Positions 35,145 through 44,010 are shown, numbered from the stretch's first letter. The stretch is 64,000 nucleotides of DNA from Rodentibacter abscessus (GCF_047160095.1 NZ_AP038785.1:992001-1056000); one strand, 5' to 3'. Translations and numbers: made by a program. The notes: generated by a model from the sequence alone, not told the origin.

Positions 35145-35783
35145 TTATCGATCTTTGCTATAAATAACTAAAACATATCCGCTCTCTAATTCGATTTCAA
35201 TTTCGTCCCTGATAAATTCGTTACTTCCGTAACAAGGTTTTATAAAGTAATTGGTTTCATTGAGCGGATATTTAGCATAACGAATCATTAACCTTCCACT
35301 TTGCATTGGCATAAAACCGATATAGTTCATTTGAGAAATAGGCGAAAGAAGATGCTTTCCCGCAGGGCGAAATAAAATATGGTTTTGTGAATCAATGAGC
35401 TCAATTTGCGACATAAAGGGAGCAATTTCAGGGTTCGCCACCAAAAAAAGATTACTCATTTGATGATCGAGTCGCCCTCCCAAAGCACCAAAAATTTGTA
35501 CTTTTGCTTGGGGATAGCAATGGAAAATCGCGCTAATCGCAAGTTCTAAGTCGGTGTCATTTTTCTCTGTAGAAGCCCGAATGAGTTTTTCCGCCTGTTG
35601 CAAAACACCTTCAAATTCCGCCGCACTTACGGAGTCAAAATCTCCCACTGCCATATTCAGCGGCAAACTTTGTTGCAATAAAAACAAAGCCCCTCGATCT
35701 ACACCGACAAAATAATCAAATTGAGCAGAAAGTGCGGTACAAAATGGGGAAGGATTTTGCCCTGCAATAACGGCGATATTCAT
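35145..35783 (-). CDS. thiN: Thiamine pyrophosphokinase
   Basis: 212 residues from the ATG at 35783; the longer frame uses a TTG with no good ribosome site. It transfers pyrophosphate from ATP to thiamine, giving thiamine diphosphate. The family motifs are clear: VGVDRGALFLL, VGDFDSV with metal-binding Asp residues, and STEKNDTDLELAI, then GALGGRLDH. The C-terminal beta-sandwich is complete. It is a single gene without a visible TPP riboswitch. Confidence 0.9.
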   Translation of the reverse strand: MNIAVIAGQNPSPFCTALSAQFDYFVGVDRGALFLLQQSLPLNMAVGDFDSVSAAEFEGVLQQAEKLIRASTEKNDTDLELAISAIFHCYPQAKVQIFGALGGRLDHQMSNLFLVANPEIAPFMSQIELIDSQNHILFRPAGKHLLSPISQMNYIGFMPMQSGRLMIRYAKYPLNETNYFIKPCYGSNEFIRDEIEIELESGYVLVIYSKDR

Positions 35784-35922
35784 TTTGATTTTTTCCAAAA
35801 AATACGCGTTGTTCAAAGGAATAAATTATAGAGTTATTGCATACTATCAGTCTTTCACATACCTTTGAGATAGATGTAAATTAGTAATACCTTAATTACA
35901 AATTATGTATCGCTATTTAAGT

Positions 35923-36462
35923 TTACTCTTCTAAAACTACTTTCCCGATATAACCTAAGTTACGATGGCGCTGAGCATAATCGATACCATAGCCCACGAC
36001 AAATTCATCAGGAATTTTAAATCCCACCCATTCCACGGGTACTGTAACTTCGCGGCGCGATGGTTTATCAAGTAAAGTACAAATTGCTAGACTTGCCGGT
36101 TCGCGCAATTTCAAAATCTCGCGTACTTTTTCAAGGGTGTAGCCGGTATCAATAATATCTTCAACGATAAGTACGTGTTCACCACGAATATCACCATCCA
36201 AATCTTTTGTTATTTTCACATCGTGATTTGTCGTCATACCGCTGCCGTAACTTGCGGTGGTCATAAATTCAATTTCTACCGGAAGATTTAATTTGCGTAC
36301 TAAATCAGCCATAAACATAAACGAACCACGCAATAAACCGACAACAATAAGTTTATCCACCTGCTTGGCTTTATAAAAATCCGTAATCTCGCTCCCTAAT
36401 GATTCAATCCGGGACATCACATCGCTTTCAGAGATGAGTACATCAACATGATGTTTTTTCAT
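35923..36462 (-). CDS. hpt: Hypoxanthine phosphoribosyltransferase
   Basis: 179 residues, the usual size. The PRPP-binding motif VLIVEDIIDTGYTL is intact, as are the GLLRGSFMFMADL loop and the C-terminal EFVVGYGIDYAQRHRNL. It salvages hypoxanthine and guanine to IMP and GMP in the cytoplasm. AAAGGAAAC lies just before the start. It is a single gene; the candidate small RNA is read in the same direction upstream. Confidence 0.94.
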   Translation of the reverse strand: MKKHHVDVLISESDVMSRIESLGSEITDFYKAKQVDKLIVVGLLRGSFMFMADLVRKLNLPVEIEFMTTASYGSGMTTNHDVKITKDLDGDIRGEHVLIVEDIIDTGYTLEKVREILKLREPASLAICTLLDKPSRREVTVPVEWVGFKIPDEFVVGYGIDYAQRHRNLGYIGKVVLEE

Positions 36463-36508
36463 TTTGTTTCCTTTTCGATAATGCGGCTAATAATTCGCGC
36501 CATTCTAC

Positions 36509-36608
36509 AAAAAAAAGGCTGAAGTTGAAACCTTCAGCCTTTTTAGCCCTAACGAATTTACTTTCTACTCTACCTGTTGGAGCAACCTGCAATCGCTGCT
36601 AAACAGAT
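36509..36608 (-). ncRNA. Candidate Fur-regulated small RNA
   Basis: On the minus strand a strong promoter (TTGACA at 36637-36642, 16-base spacer, TAGGAT at 36615-36620) is overlapped by a Fur-like site. It is followed by about 100 bases without an open frame and then a strong terminator: AAAAAGGCTGAAG (36532-36544 read on the minus strand), CTTCAGCCTTTTT and eight Us. Size, promoter and Fur control fit the RyhB/HrrF class of iron-responsive RNAs. The start near 36608 is inferred from the -10. Confidence 0.65.
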
Positions 36609-36637
36609 GTGCGTATCCTATCAGAATTAAAAACATT

Positions 36638-36656
36638 GTCAATAAGAATTATTATC
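36638..36656 (-). promoter_or_regulatory. Fur-box-like site over the small RNA promoter
   Basis: GATAATAATTCTTATTGAC on the minus strand matches 13 of 19 consensus positions and covers the -35 hexamer of the small RNA. Confidence 0.65.
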
Positions 36657-36665
36657 AATTACAAA

Positions 36666-38021
36666 TTAATTCCCCGAAACTTTCATTTTATCCAATAGAA
36701 TCGATCCCGTTTGAATATTGGAACGATGCTCAACATCATCGGCAACGGCAACTATATTTTTCAGCATATGAGGAAGCTGCCCCGCAATCGTGATTTCCGC
36801 CACAGGATACTGAATTTCACCGTTTTCCACCCAGAAACCTGATGCGCCGCGGGAATAATCACCGGTAACGAGATTCACGCCTTGCCCCATAACATCCGTC
36901 ACTAATAAACCGGTACCCATCTCACGCAAAAGTGCGGTCAATCCACCGCTTAAATTAGGCTGAACAAGCCAGTTATGAATTCCCCCCGCATGACCGGTGC
37001 TCTGCATACCCATTTTTTTGCCGCTGTAATAGGTCAACAAATAAGTTTGTAATACACCATTTTGCACAATTTCTAAATTTTGCGTGCGCACGCCTTCGCT
37101 ATCAAAAGGCGTTGAGGCTAAACGGCGTAATAAATGCGGACGTTCACTAATATTGAACCACTCCGGCAGAACCTGTTTGCCTAAGTGATCGAGTAAAAAA
37201 CTTGATTTCCGGTATAAACTACCACCGCTGATCGCCGCCGCAAAATGTGAAATGATGCCTGTTGCCACATCATTTAAGAAAATTACCGGCACCTCGCGTG
37301 TCGTTAATTTTTGCGGGTTCAAGCGGGCGATCACTTTTTCCGCACAATGCTCTCCCACCCATTTGGCTGGGGACAATTTGTCAAATTCACGCGAAACCGT
37401 GTATTCGTAATCATTTTCCAATGCATTTTCTACGCCACCGATAACAGAACAAGATAAGGAGTAACGGCTTGATAAATAACTTTGTAACATTCCATGGCTA
37501 TTGCCATACACCCGCACGCCGGTATGTGCGTTGAAACTTGCGCCATTGCTATTGACAATATGCGGGTCAAAATCTAACGCCGACTTTTCCGCCTCCAGTG
37601 CTAATTTTGTGGCATTTTCAACATCTATGTCCGCTGCGTGATAAAGTTCAAGATCCGGCGCTTCAAACGCCATTAATTCTTTTTCGGCTACCCCTGAACA
37701 ATCATCGGGGGAAGTATATTTTGCTATTGCCAATGCGGCTTCAACCGCATTTTTAATTGCCTTTTCACTTAAATCCGAGGTGGAAGCATTGCCTTTTTGT
37801 TGCCCTAAATAAACAGAAATACCTAATGCGCCGTCATTGGTAAATTCGACATTTTCCATTTCTTGCAAGCGTATTGAAACGGATAAACCACTTGATTTCG
37901 TCACTCCGACTTCTGCAGTAGCACCGGCTTTTTTTGCCGTATCAATTGCAAAACTTACGGCTTGGCGTAACTCCTGTTCTTGTGTTTTTAAAAGTGCGGT
38001 CTGATTTTCAGTTGTTTTCAT
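36666..38021 (-). CDS. pmbA: TldE/PmbA metalloprotease subunit
   Basis: 451 residues, full length. PmbA (TldE) forms a heterodimer with TldD that degrades unfolded peptides and matures some microcins. Family features seen: GVTKSSGLSVSIRLQEMENV near the N-terminus, YSGKKMGMQSTGHAGG, and the C-terminal GDYSRGASGFWVENGEI. As expected for the TldE side, it lacks the HExxxH zinc motif of TldD. It is divergent from yjgA, the same neighbour as in E. coli. An uptake sequence lies near the N-terminal codons. Confidence 0.93.
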   Translation of the reverse strand: MKTTENQTALLKTQEQELRQAVSFAIDTAKKAGATAEVGVTKSSGLSVSIRLQEMENVEFTNDGALGISVYLGQQKGNASTSDLSEKAIKNAVEAALAIAKYTSPDDCSGVAEKELMAFEAPDLELYHAADIDVENATKLALEAEKSALDFDPHIVNSNGASFNAHTGVRVYGNSHGMLQSYLSSRYSLSCSVIGGVENALENDYEYTVSREFDKLSPAKWVGEHCAEKVIARLNPQKLTTREVPVIFLNDVATGIISHFAAAISGGSLYRKSSFLLDHLGKQVLPEWFNISERPHLLRRLASTPFDSEGVRTQNLEIVQNGVLQTYLLTYYSGKKMGMQSTGHAGGIHNWLVQPNLSGGLTALLREMGTGLLVTDVMGQGVNLVTGDYSRGASGFWVENGEIQYPVAEITIAGQLPHMLKNIVAVADDVEHRSNIQTGSILLDKMKVSGN

Positions 38022-38171
38022 CTCTTTTTCCTATTCAAAATTTGGTACATTTTATCCCATTTAGAAACTATTGATAACTCATTTCATTCCCCATAAAAGC
38101 ACAAAAATGAATGTCAACAGATGCTAAACTTTGTGCTAAAATGCACGCCGTATTTTATTAAAGGACACAAA

Positions 38172-38705
38172 ATGGCAAGACGTAAAAAAGAAGCCTTCGA
38201 TTGGGAAGATGAAGATCAAGAAGAAATTATTTGGGTAAGTAAAAGTGAAATCAAGCGTGACGCGGAAGCACTCAAACAACTTGGCGAGAAACTCGTGAAC
38301 TTAACCAAAGCAAATCTGACTAAAATCCCGCTTGATGATGCTTTGCTTGAGGCCGTTGAATTAGCGCAACGCTTACAAAAAGAAGCACGCCGCCGTCAAT
38401 TGCAATATATCGGAAAGCTTTTACGTGGTGCTGATGCCGAACCTATTCAAGAAGCCTTGGATAAAATTGAGAATAAACACAATCAACAACAAGCTATGTT
38501 GCATAAAATCGAAAATGTGCGTGACGAACTGGTTGAAAACGGCGACTTAGCCTTAACATCATTATTAAATGAATATCCAAATGCTGATCGCCAACAATTA
38601 CGCAATTTAATTCGGGGTGCACAAAAGGAAAAGACACAAAATAAACCCTCAAAAGCTTATCGTGAACTTTATCAAATGTTGAAAGGGCTTATGTTAGAAG
38701 AATAA
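38172..38705 (+). CDS. yjgA: Ribosome-associated protein DarP/YjgA
   Basis: 177 residues from the ATG at 38172 (AAAGGACAC upstream); the longer frame adds residues of no family value. It is a DUF615 protein that joins late 50S assembly. It has a charged start (MARRKKEAFDWEDED), a WVSKSEIKRDAEALKQLGEK block and a basic RRRQLQYIGKLLR helix. It is all-helical and hydrophilic, hence cytoplasmic, and divergent from pmbA. Confidence 0.92.
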   Translation: MARRKKEAFDWEDEDQEEIIWVSKSEIKRDAEALKQLGEKLVNLTKANLTKIPLDDALLEAVELAQRLQKEARRRQLQYIGKLLRGADAEPIQEALDKIENKHNQQQAMLHKIENVRDELVENGDLALTSLLNEYPNADRQQLRNLIRGAQKEKTQNKPSKAYRELYQMLKGLMLEE

Positions 38706-38764
38706 AACATCGCGCTTTTCAACCGCACTTTATTCAAAACGCTTAACAGGAAATAACATTATTT

Positions 38765-39373
38765 ATGAATATTCGTTTGAATATTATTTTAGGTGTAATT
38801 GCACTGGGATTATTAGGTTGGTTTTATACTCTAAATCAAGATAATACCGACTTGGAAAACCTCATCAAAAAACCGAATTCACCCGAATACATTGGCACAA
38901 AAATGGCAACGACCGTATTTTCTCCGGAAGGAAAAAAACAATACTTCGCTATTTCTGAGAAAGTGGAACACTACAATCAAGAGGAGCGTACCGATTTTAT
39001 CTCACCGTTAGTGTACCTTTTCGATGTATCGTTAAATTCGGATAAAGAAAAGGCTAATTCAGAGAACATCAAACTTAATAAACAGAATTGGAAGTTAAGT
39101 GCGCAAAATGCCAAATTAATGAAAAATGAAATGCTTTATTTAGAAGGTAATGTGGTTGCAGAAAGTTTAGATCCGCTTTCAAAATTACAACGCGTAGAAA
39201 CCGAATCGGCAGCAATCAACTTAAAAACACAGGACATTATCTCTGACACTCAAGTAAAAATTAACGGACTTAATTTTCATTCGACCGGATTAAAATTAGT
39301 CGGTAATTTACGCCAACAAACGGCAACCTTAAAAGAACAGGTAAAAACGTACTATGAAATCAGTAAACCGTAA
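38765..39373 (+). CDS. lptC: LPS export protein LptC
   Basis: 202 residues: one N-terminal membrane helix (about 5-21) and a periplasmic beta-jellyroll. It passes lipopolysaccharide from the LptBFG transporter to LptA. The sequence is weakly conserved, as usual for LptC; the family is supported by size, topology, an EGNVVAESLDP segment and its place directly before lptA, which it overlaps by 20 bases. Confidence 0.9.
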   Translation: MNIRLNIILGVIALGLLGWFYTLNQDNTDLENLIKKPNSPEYIGTKMATTVFSPEGKKQYFAISEKVEHYNQEERTDFISPLVYLFDVSLNSDKEKANSENIKLNKQNWKLSAQNAKLMKNEMLYLEGNVVAESLDPLSKLQRVETESAAINLKTQDIISDTQVKINGLNFHSTGLKLVGNLRQQTATLKEQVKTYYEISKP

Positions 39374-39869
39374 GTTTATTCTCATCACTACCCTAATGAT
39401 GACTTCCCTTTCCGCATTTGCGTTGAAAGATGATACCAACCAACCGATTAACATTGTTTCCGATAACCAGTCTTTGGATATGGAAAACAGTATCGTTACT
39501 TTCACGGATAATGTGGTAATAACACAGGGTTCAATTCTGATTAAAGCGAATAAGGTCGTCATCACCCGTCCGCCTGAAAATTCGGGCAAAAAAGAAACTG
39601 TGGAAGCATTCGGTTCACCGGTAACTTTTCATCAATTACTCGATGACGGTAAACCGGTAGATGGCAAAGCAAATAGAGTGCATTATGATTTAGGTGCTGA
39701 ATTTTTAACCCTTACCGGCAATGCTCAATTAAAGCAACTTGATAGCAAAATCGATGGTGAACGCATTACTTACGATGTGAAAAAGCAACAATTAAAAGCC
39801 AATGGCGGTAAATCACGGGTACAAACCGTATTGATCCCAACACAATTGCAACAAAAGGGAAAAAAATAA
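39354..39869 (+). CDS. lptA: LPS transport periplasmic bridge protein LptA
   Basis: 171 residues. A signal peptide (cleavage after SAFA, about residue 23) is followed by the OstA-like jellyroll with DNQSLDMENSIVTFTDNVVI and GSILIKANKVVITRP. LptA subunits stack to form the bridge for LPS across the periplasm. It overlaps lptC and lies 3 bases before lptB. Confidence 0.93.
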   Translation: MKSVNRKFILITTLMMTSLSAFALKDDTNQPINIVSDNQSLDMENSIVTFTDNVVITQGSILIKANKVVITRPPENSGKKETVEAFGSPVTFHQLLDDGKPVDGKANRVHYDLGAEFLTLTGNAQLKQLDSKIDGERITYDVKKQQLKANGGKSRVQTVLIPTQLQQKGKK

Positions 39870-39872
39870 CCG

Positions 39873-40598
39873 ATGTCTGTATTACACGCTGAATTTCTCG
39901 CCAAAAGTTATAAAAATCGTAAGGTTGTCTCTGATGTCAGCCTTACCGTCAACTCAAATGAAATTGTCGGTTTACTCGGGCCAAACGGTGCCGGTAAAAC
40001 AACCACCTTTTATATGGTGGTAGGTTTGGTTCGCCAAGATCAAGGGAAAATCATTATTGATGACGAAGACATTAGCCTGTTGCCGATGCACAGCCGGGCA
40101 CAACGAGGAATCGGTTACCTCCCGCAAGAAGCCTCTATTTTTCGTCGTTTGAGCGTATATGAAAACTTAATGGCGGTATTAGAAATTCGTAAAGATTTAA
40201 CACCTGAACAACGCAGTGAAAGAGCAAACGAATTAATCGAAGAGTTTAATATCGGACATATCCGCGACAGCCTAGGGCAATCGCTTTCCGGTGGTGAACG
40301 CCGCCGTGTCGAAATTGCACGAGCACTTGCCGCTAATCCGAAATTTATTTTATTAGATGAGCCTTTTGCCGGCGTTGACCCGATTTCCGTTACCGACATA
40401 AAAAAAATCATTACCGATTTACGCAATCGTGGACTGGGCGTTCTCATTACAGACCACAATGTGCGTGAAACCTTAGACGTATGTGAACGCGCTTATATCG
40501 TAGGTGAAGGTAAAATTATTGCAACAGGCACACCGGAACAAGTAATGAACGATGAACACGTAAAACGTGTATATCTGGGTGAACAATTTAGATTATAG
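39873..40598 (+). CDS. lptB: LPS export ABC transporter ATPase LptB
   Basis: 241 residues. Walker A is GPNGAGKTT, the signature is LSGGERRRVEIARALAA, Walker B is FILLDEPFAGVDP, and the H-loop is TDHNVRE. It drives LPS extraction from the inner membrane with LptFG. It is tightly packed between lptA and ptsN (2 bases). In enterobacteria rpoN and hpf follow; both are absent here. Confidence 0.95.
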   Translation: MSVLHAEFLAKSYKNRKVVSDVSLTVNSNEIVGLLGPNGAGKTTTFYMVVGLVRQDQGKIIIDDEDISLLPMHSRAQRGIGYLPQEASIFRRLSVYENLMAVLEIRKDLTPEQRSERANELIEEFNIGHIRDSLGQSLSGGERRRVEIARALAANPKFILLDEPFAGVDPISVTDIKKIITDLRNRGLGVLITDHNVRETLDVCERAYIVGEGKIIATGTPEQVMNDEHVKRVYLGEQFRL

Positions 40599-40600
40599 TT

Positions 40601-41101
40601 ATGAAATTTTCAGAACTTCTACGCCCTGAGGATATTCGTCAAGGCGTCAGCTTCTCAAGTAAAAAACGTTTATTTGAATCCATTTCTGCCCTTATTATGG
40701 AGCGGCTACAATGTGATAAAGCGGAACAGGCCTGCTTTGAATGTTTATTTAATCGAGAGAAATTAGGCAATTCGGGTTTGGGAAACGGCGTGGCTATGCC
40801 AAAAGCGAAACTTCCGGAAGGCGCAATTACGAAAGCATTCGCGGTTTTTATGCAACTGGATATGCCGATTGAATACGATGCACCGGATGGAAAAGCGGTG
40901 GATTTGATTTTTGCCGTTTTTGTGCCTGACAATCAATGCCAAATTTATATTCCTATACTTTCTAAGCTAACAGAAAAATTAACGGATAAAAATTTCGTTA
41001 AGCAATTACGTTCTGCTCAAAGTGCGGGTGAAATTTGGCAAGTTTTTGAAATTGCCGATCAAGCTGAAGAAGCGGATTCTTCAGTCGAAAATGACATATA
41101 A
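40601..41101 (+). CDS. ptsN: PTS EIIA-Ntr-like protein PtsN without the phosphorylation-site His
   Basis: 166 residues with a full EIIA-fructose-type fold (LFNREKLGNSGLGNGVAM, VFMQLDMPIEYDAPDGKAVD). In E. coli PtsN the active site reads AIPHGKL and the His is phosphorylated by NPr. Here the same place reads AMPKAKL, so residue 68 is Lys (codon AAA, 40802-40804). The protein therefore cannot be phosphorylated at that site and may be a locked regulator. The C-terminus is longer and acidic. It is part of the lpt-ptsN-rapZ cluster. Confidence 0.9.
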   Translation: MKFSELLRPEDIRQGVSFSSKKRLFESISALIMERLQCDKAEQACFECLFNREKLGNSGLGNGVAMPKAKLPEGAITKAFAVFMQLDMPIEYDAPDGKAVDLIFAVFVPDNQCQIYIPILSKLTEKLTDKNFVKQLRSAQSAGEIWQVFEIADQAEEADSSVENDI

Positions 41102-41115
41102 TAACTGCGCTTTTT

Positions 41116-41973
41116 ATGGAAATCATTATTATCAGCGGCCGCTCCGGAGCAGGAAAATCTGTCGCATTACGTGTATTAGAAGATATGGGTTACTATTGTG
41201 TTGATAACCTTCCGCTCGATCTTTTGCCTCAACTGACTAAAATTTTAGCTCAAACACAAACGACAGTAGCAATCAGCCTTGATATTCGCAATTTGCCGGA
41301 ATCTTCTCACTCATTGGAGCATATTCTTACGAATATCCAGCAACATTATTCCACTAAAATTATTTTTTTAGAGGCAGATCGCAGCACCCTCATTCGCCGT
41401 TATAGTGATTCACGCCGCTTACATCCCCTTTCCGTTAAAGATTTCTCTCTTGAAGCGGCGATTGATGCTGAATATCAACAGCTTGAACCGCTTATTCAGC
41501 ACGCAAATTTCATTATTGATACGACAACGCTTTCAACTCACGCACTTGCCGAACGCTTACGTGAATTTTTACACGGCAATAGTGAAAGAGAATTAAAAAT
41601 TATCGTTGAATCTTTCGGCTTTAAATATGGGATTCCTCTTGATGCCGACTATGTATTTGACGTGCGTTTCTTACCTAATCCGCACTGGAATCCTGAACTC
41701 CGCCCTATGACAGGATTAGATGAACCTGTTGCACGTTTTTTAAGTAGTTATAACGAAGTGAATGATTTTATTTACCGCACACGTAACTATATCGAAACTT
41801 GGTTGCCAATGTTGGAGCAGAATAACCGCAGCTATTTAACCATTGCCGTTGGTTGTACCGGTGGAAAACACCGTTCCGTTTATATTGCCCAACAGCTTGG
41901 TGAATACTTTCAAGCGAAAGGGAAAAATGTGAAAATTCAGCATAAATCCCTAGAAAAAAATAAGCACAAATAA
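41116..41973 (+). CDS. rapZ: RNase adaptor protein RapZ
   Basis: 285 residues. The N-terminal P-loop is GRSGAGKS (8-15), and the C-terminal RNA-binding half has VGCTGGKHRSVYIAQQL and a lysine-rich end (KSLEKNKHK). In enterobacteria RapZ guides RNase E to the small RNA GlmZ and so controls amino-sugar synthesis; whether the partner RNA exists here is unknown. It is the last gene of the lpt cluster. Confidence 0.93.
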   Translation: MEIIIISGRSGAGKSVALRVLEDMGYYCVDNLPLDLLPQLTKILAQTQTTVAISLDIRNLPESSHSLEHILTNIQQHYSTKIIFLEADRSTLIRRYSDSRRLHPLSVKDFSLEAAIDAEYQQLEPLIQHANFIIDTTTLSTHALAERLREFLHGNSERELKIIVESFGFKYGIPLDADYVFDVRFLPNPHWNPELRPMTGLDEPVARFLSSYNEVNDFIYRTRNYIETWLPMLEQNNRSYLTIAVGCTGGKHRSVYIAQQLGEYFQAKGKNVKIQHKSLEKNKHK

Positions 41974-42001
41974 GTCAAAAAGTGCGGTGAAAAAATACCG
42001 T

Positions 42002-42170
42002 TTTTTATCGGTATTATGCATCACTTGCACAAAAGGCTGTTTTTAATTCAAATGTAGGGTGCGTTAGGCTTGCCGTAACGCACCAAACTTGGGTCTAACG
42101 GTGCGTTACGCCTTTGGCTAACACACCCTACTCTGGTTTTGTGCAACTGATACATAATACCAGTTTTTAT
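42002..42170. mobile_element. MITE-like element, complete copy 2
   Basis: Element 42009-42163, bounded by CGGTATTATGCATCACTTGC and the complement of GCAACTGATACATAATACC, with the GGTGCGTTACGCC palindrome inside. A 7-bp direct repeat TTTTTAT lies at 42002-42008 and 42164-42170. It is the reverse orientation of the copy at 11762 and nearly identical to it. The left flank also forms a small AATACCG hairpin that may end the rapZ transcript. Confidence 0.85.
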
Positions 42171-42183
42171 CACCGCACTTTTG

Positions 42184-42864
42184 CTACACCATAAATTGCT
42201 CAAAAATCTGTTCAAAATACGCTAATAAAACCTTTTTTCCACCGATTTCTTCTCCATTCCAAGCCTGCAATAAAATATCCGGTGAAAATTGATTACCCGC
42301 CTGCTCTGCTAAAGGAAGATAGCTAATATGCCAAGGCTCGCGACCAATTTTTTTATTTCCGGACATTTGCATAAATGGCAAAGCAAAATCAAAGTGTGGT
42401 AGGTATTCCGTAAGAAATTCGCTTAACTCGAAAAAATAGCCGCCCTTTTCATATTCCCAAGGTTCAAGTTGTAAGGACTGCCCTTGTGGTAATAAATCAG
42501 GATCAAAAATATCAATTTCCGTTCCCCAATGATGACGGCTCGCTCCCGGTAATGCCGACCAGCGCAAAATAGCTTGACATTTTTGCCAATCATTTAATTG
42601 TGTCAAATCTATTGGATTACCTTCATCATCATGAACTTTACGTAGTCCATTAAATTTGTTATTCCAAATAAACCGTTGGCGTTCAAAATCACGAAAACTA
42701 CTTGCCGGTTGTAAATTAAAACCGTTTTTGACCGCACATTGTTGTAAAGCTTGAAAAGCATTCAATGCGGCTATTTGTAAGAAATGATTAGGTGAATGAG
42801 GTGCGGGCAAATGAACGAGATGCTCCCGAGACTTCCCACAAAGCATTTCCGCAGTTAATTTCAT
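42184..42864 (-). CDS. M15-family (VanY-like) carboxypeptidase, probably cytoplasmic
   Basis: 226 residues. The zinc site of D,D- or L,D-carboxypeptidases is present: SRHHWGTEIDIFDP (the S-x-H-x-x-G-x-E-x-D motif) and the later EPWHISY (E-x-W-H). The protein has no signal peptide, so it may act on muropeptides recycled into the cytoplasm. Its stop lies one base from the dapE start region, so it follows dapE in one transcript. The substrate is inferred only from the family. Confidence 0.82.
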   Translation of the reverse strand: MKLTAEMLCGKSREHLVHLPAPHSPNHFLQIAALNAFQALQQCAVKNGFNLQPASSFRDFERQRFIWNNKFNGLRKVHDDEGNPIDLTQLNDWQKCQAILRWSALPGASRHHWGTEIDIFDPDLLPQGQSLQLEPWEYEKGGYFFELSEFLTEYLPHFDFALPFMQMSGNKKIGREPWHISYLPLAEQAGNQFSPDILLQAWNGEEIGGKKVLLAYFEQIFEQFMV

Positions 42865-42865
42865 C

Positions 42866-43999
42866 TTATCTATCCAATAAATTGACTAACATTTGATGAT
42901 AAATCTGACCGCACTTGCCTAAATCATCCAAGCTAACACACTCATTTACCTTATGAATCGTGGTATTCAACGGACCAAATTCCACCACCTCCGCCCCCAT
43001 TAGAGCAATAAAACGTCCATCGGAAGTTCCACCGCCGGTATCCGGTTTTGGGCAAATATGAGCGATTTGTTCAATAGCTTGAGTAACGGCATTAAGTAAT
43101 TTTCCCGGTTTGGTTAAAAACGGTTTGCCTGAAAGCCACCATTCAAGACGATATTTTAAGCCGTGCCGTTCAAGCATTTGTACAACTTTTTGCTTAATCA
43201 TTTCATCCGTTAGCTCTGTGCTATAACGCAAATTAAATTGCACGTAAAGCTCACCGGGGATCACATTGTTGCTGCCCGTTCCTGCTTTTATATTAGCAAT
43301 TTGTAAACCCGTCGGCGGGAAAAATTCGTTGCCTTGATCCCATTGATAACGAGTAAGTGCGGTCAAAAATTCAAGAGATTTATGCACCGGGTTTTCCGCC
43401 AAATGCGGATAAGCCACGTGTCCTTGTACGCCTTCAATATACAGATTACCGGTAATCGAACCGCGGCGGCCATTTTTTACCACATCCCCTAATTTTTTCG
43501 AGCTTGAAGGTTCACCCACCATACAATAGGTGATCTTCTCTCCACGCGCCATTAAGGTTTCCACCACGCGAACCGTACCGTCTTTTGCTGCCGCTTCTTC
43601 ATCAGAAGTGATTAATAACGCAATCGTGCCTTGATGATCCGGGTTGGCTTTCACGTATTCCTCTGCCGCTACAATCATTGCCGCAAGCGATCCTTTCATA
43701 TCCGCAGCACCGCGACCGTAAAGCATATCCTCAACAATACTAGCCTCAAATGGCGGGAACTTCCATTGACTTTCATCACCTATCGGCACAACGTCCGTAT
43801 GCCCGGCAAAGGCAATGACAGGCTCACCATGCCCGTGTTTCGCCCATAAATTTAGCGTGTTATTAAAAGGCATCCATTCGATCTGAAAACCGAGCTTTTC
43901 CAAACGATCTGCAATCAATTGCTGACAACCTTCATCATTCGGACTAATTGATGGACGGCGAATTAAATCTTGTGCTAAAGAAATGACGTTTTCTTTCAT
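42866..43999 (-). CDS. dapE: Succinyl-diaminopimelate desuccinylase
   Basis: 377 residues. A zinc M20-family enzyme of the lysine/meso-diaminopimelate pathway that removes succinate from N-succinyl-LL-DAP. The metal and catalytic residues are all visible: FAGHTDVVP, YGRGAADMKGSLAA, TSDEEAAAKDG (general-base Glu), CMVGEPSS and the last NECVSLDDLG region with FGPLNTTIHKVNE. It lies before the M15 peptidase on the same strand, which links two cell-wall peptide functions. Confidence 0.96.
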   Translation of the reverse strand: MKENVISLAQDLIRRPSISPNDEGCQQLIADRLEKLGFQIEWMPFNNTLNLWAKHGHGEPVIAFAGHTDVVPIGDESQWKFPPFEASIVEDMLYGRGAADMKGSLAAMIVAAEEYVKANPDHQGTIALLITSDEEAAAKDGTVRVVETLMARGEKITYCMVGEPSSSKKLGDVVKNGRRGSITGNLYIEGVQGHVAYPHLAENPVHKSLEFLTALTRYQWDQGNEFFPPTGLQIANIKAGTGSNNVIPGELYVQFNLRYSTELTDEMIKQKVVQMLERHGLKYRLEWWLSGKPFLTKPGKLLNAVTQAIEQIAHICPKPDTGGGTSDGRFIALMGAEVVEFGPLNTTIHKVNECVSLDDLGKCGQIYHQMLVNLLDR

Positions 44000-44010
44000 A
44001 AAAACTCCTG

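Noticed and set aside
35784..35816. Longer thiN product from an upstream TTG
   Set aside because: The added residues have no match in the family, and the ATG at 35783 fits the usual N-terminus.
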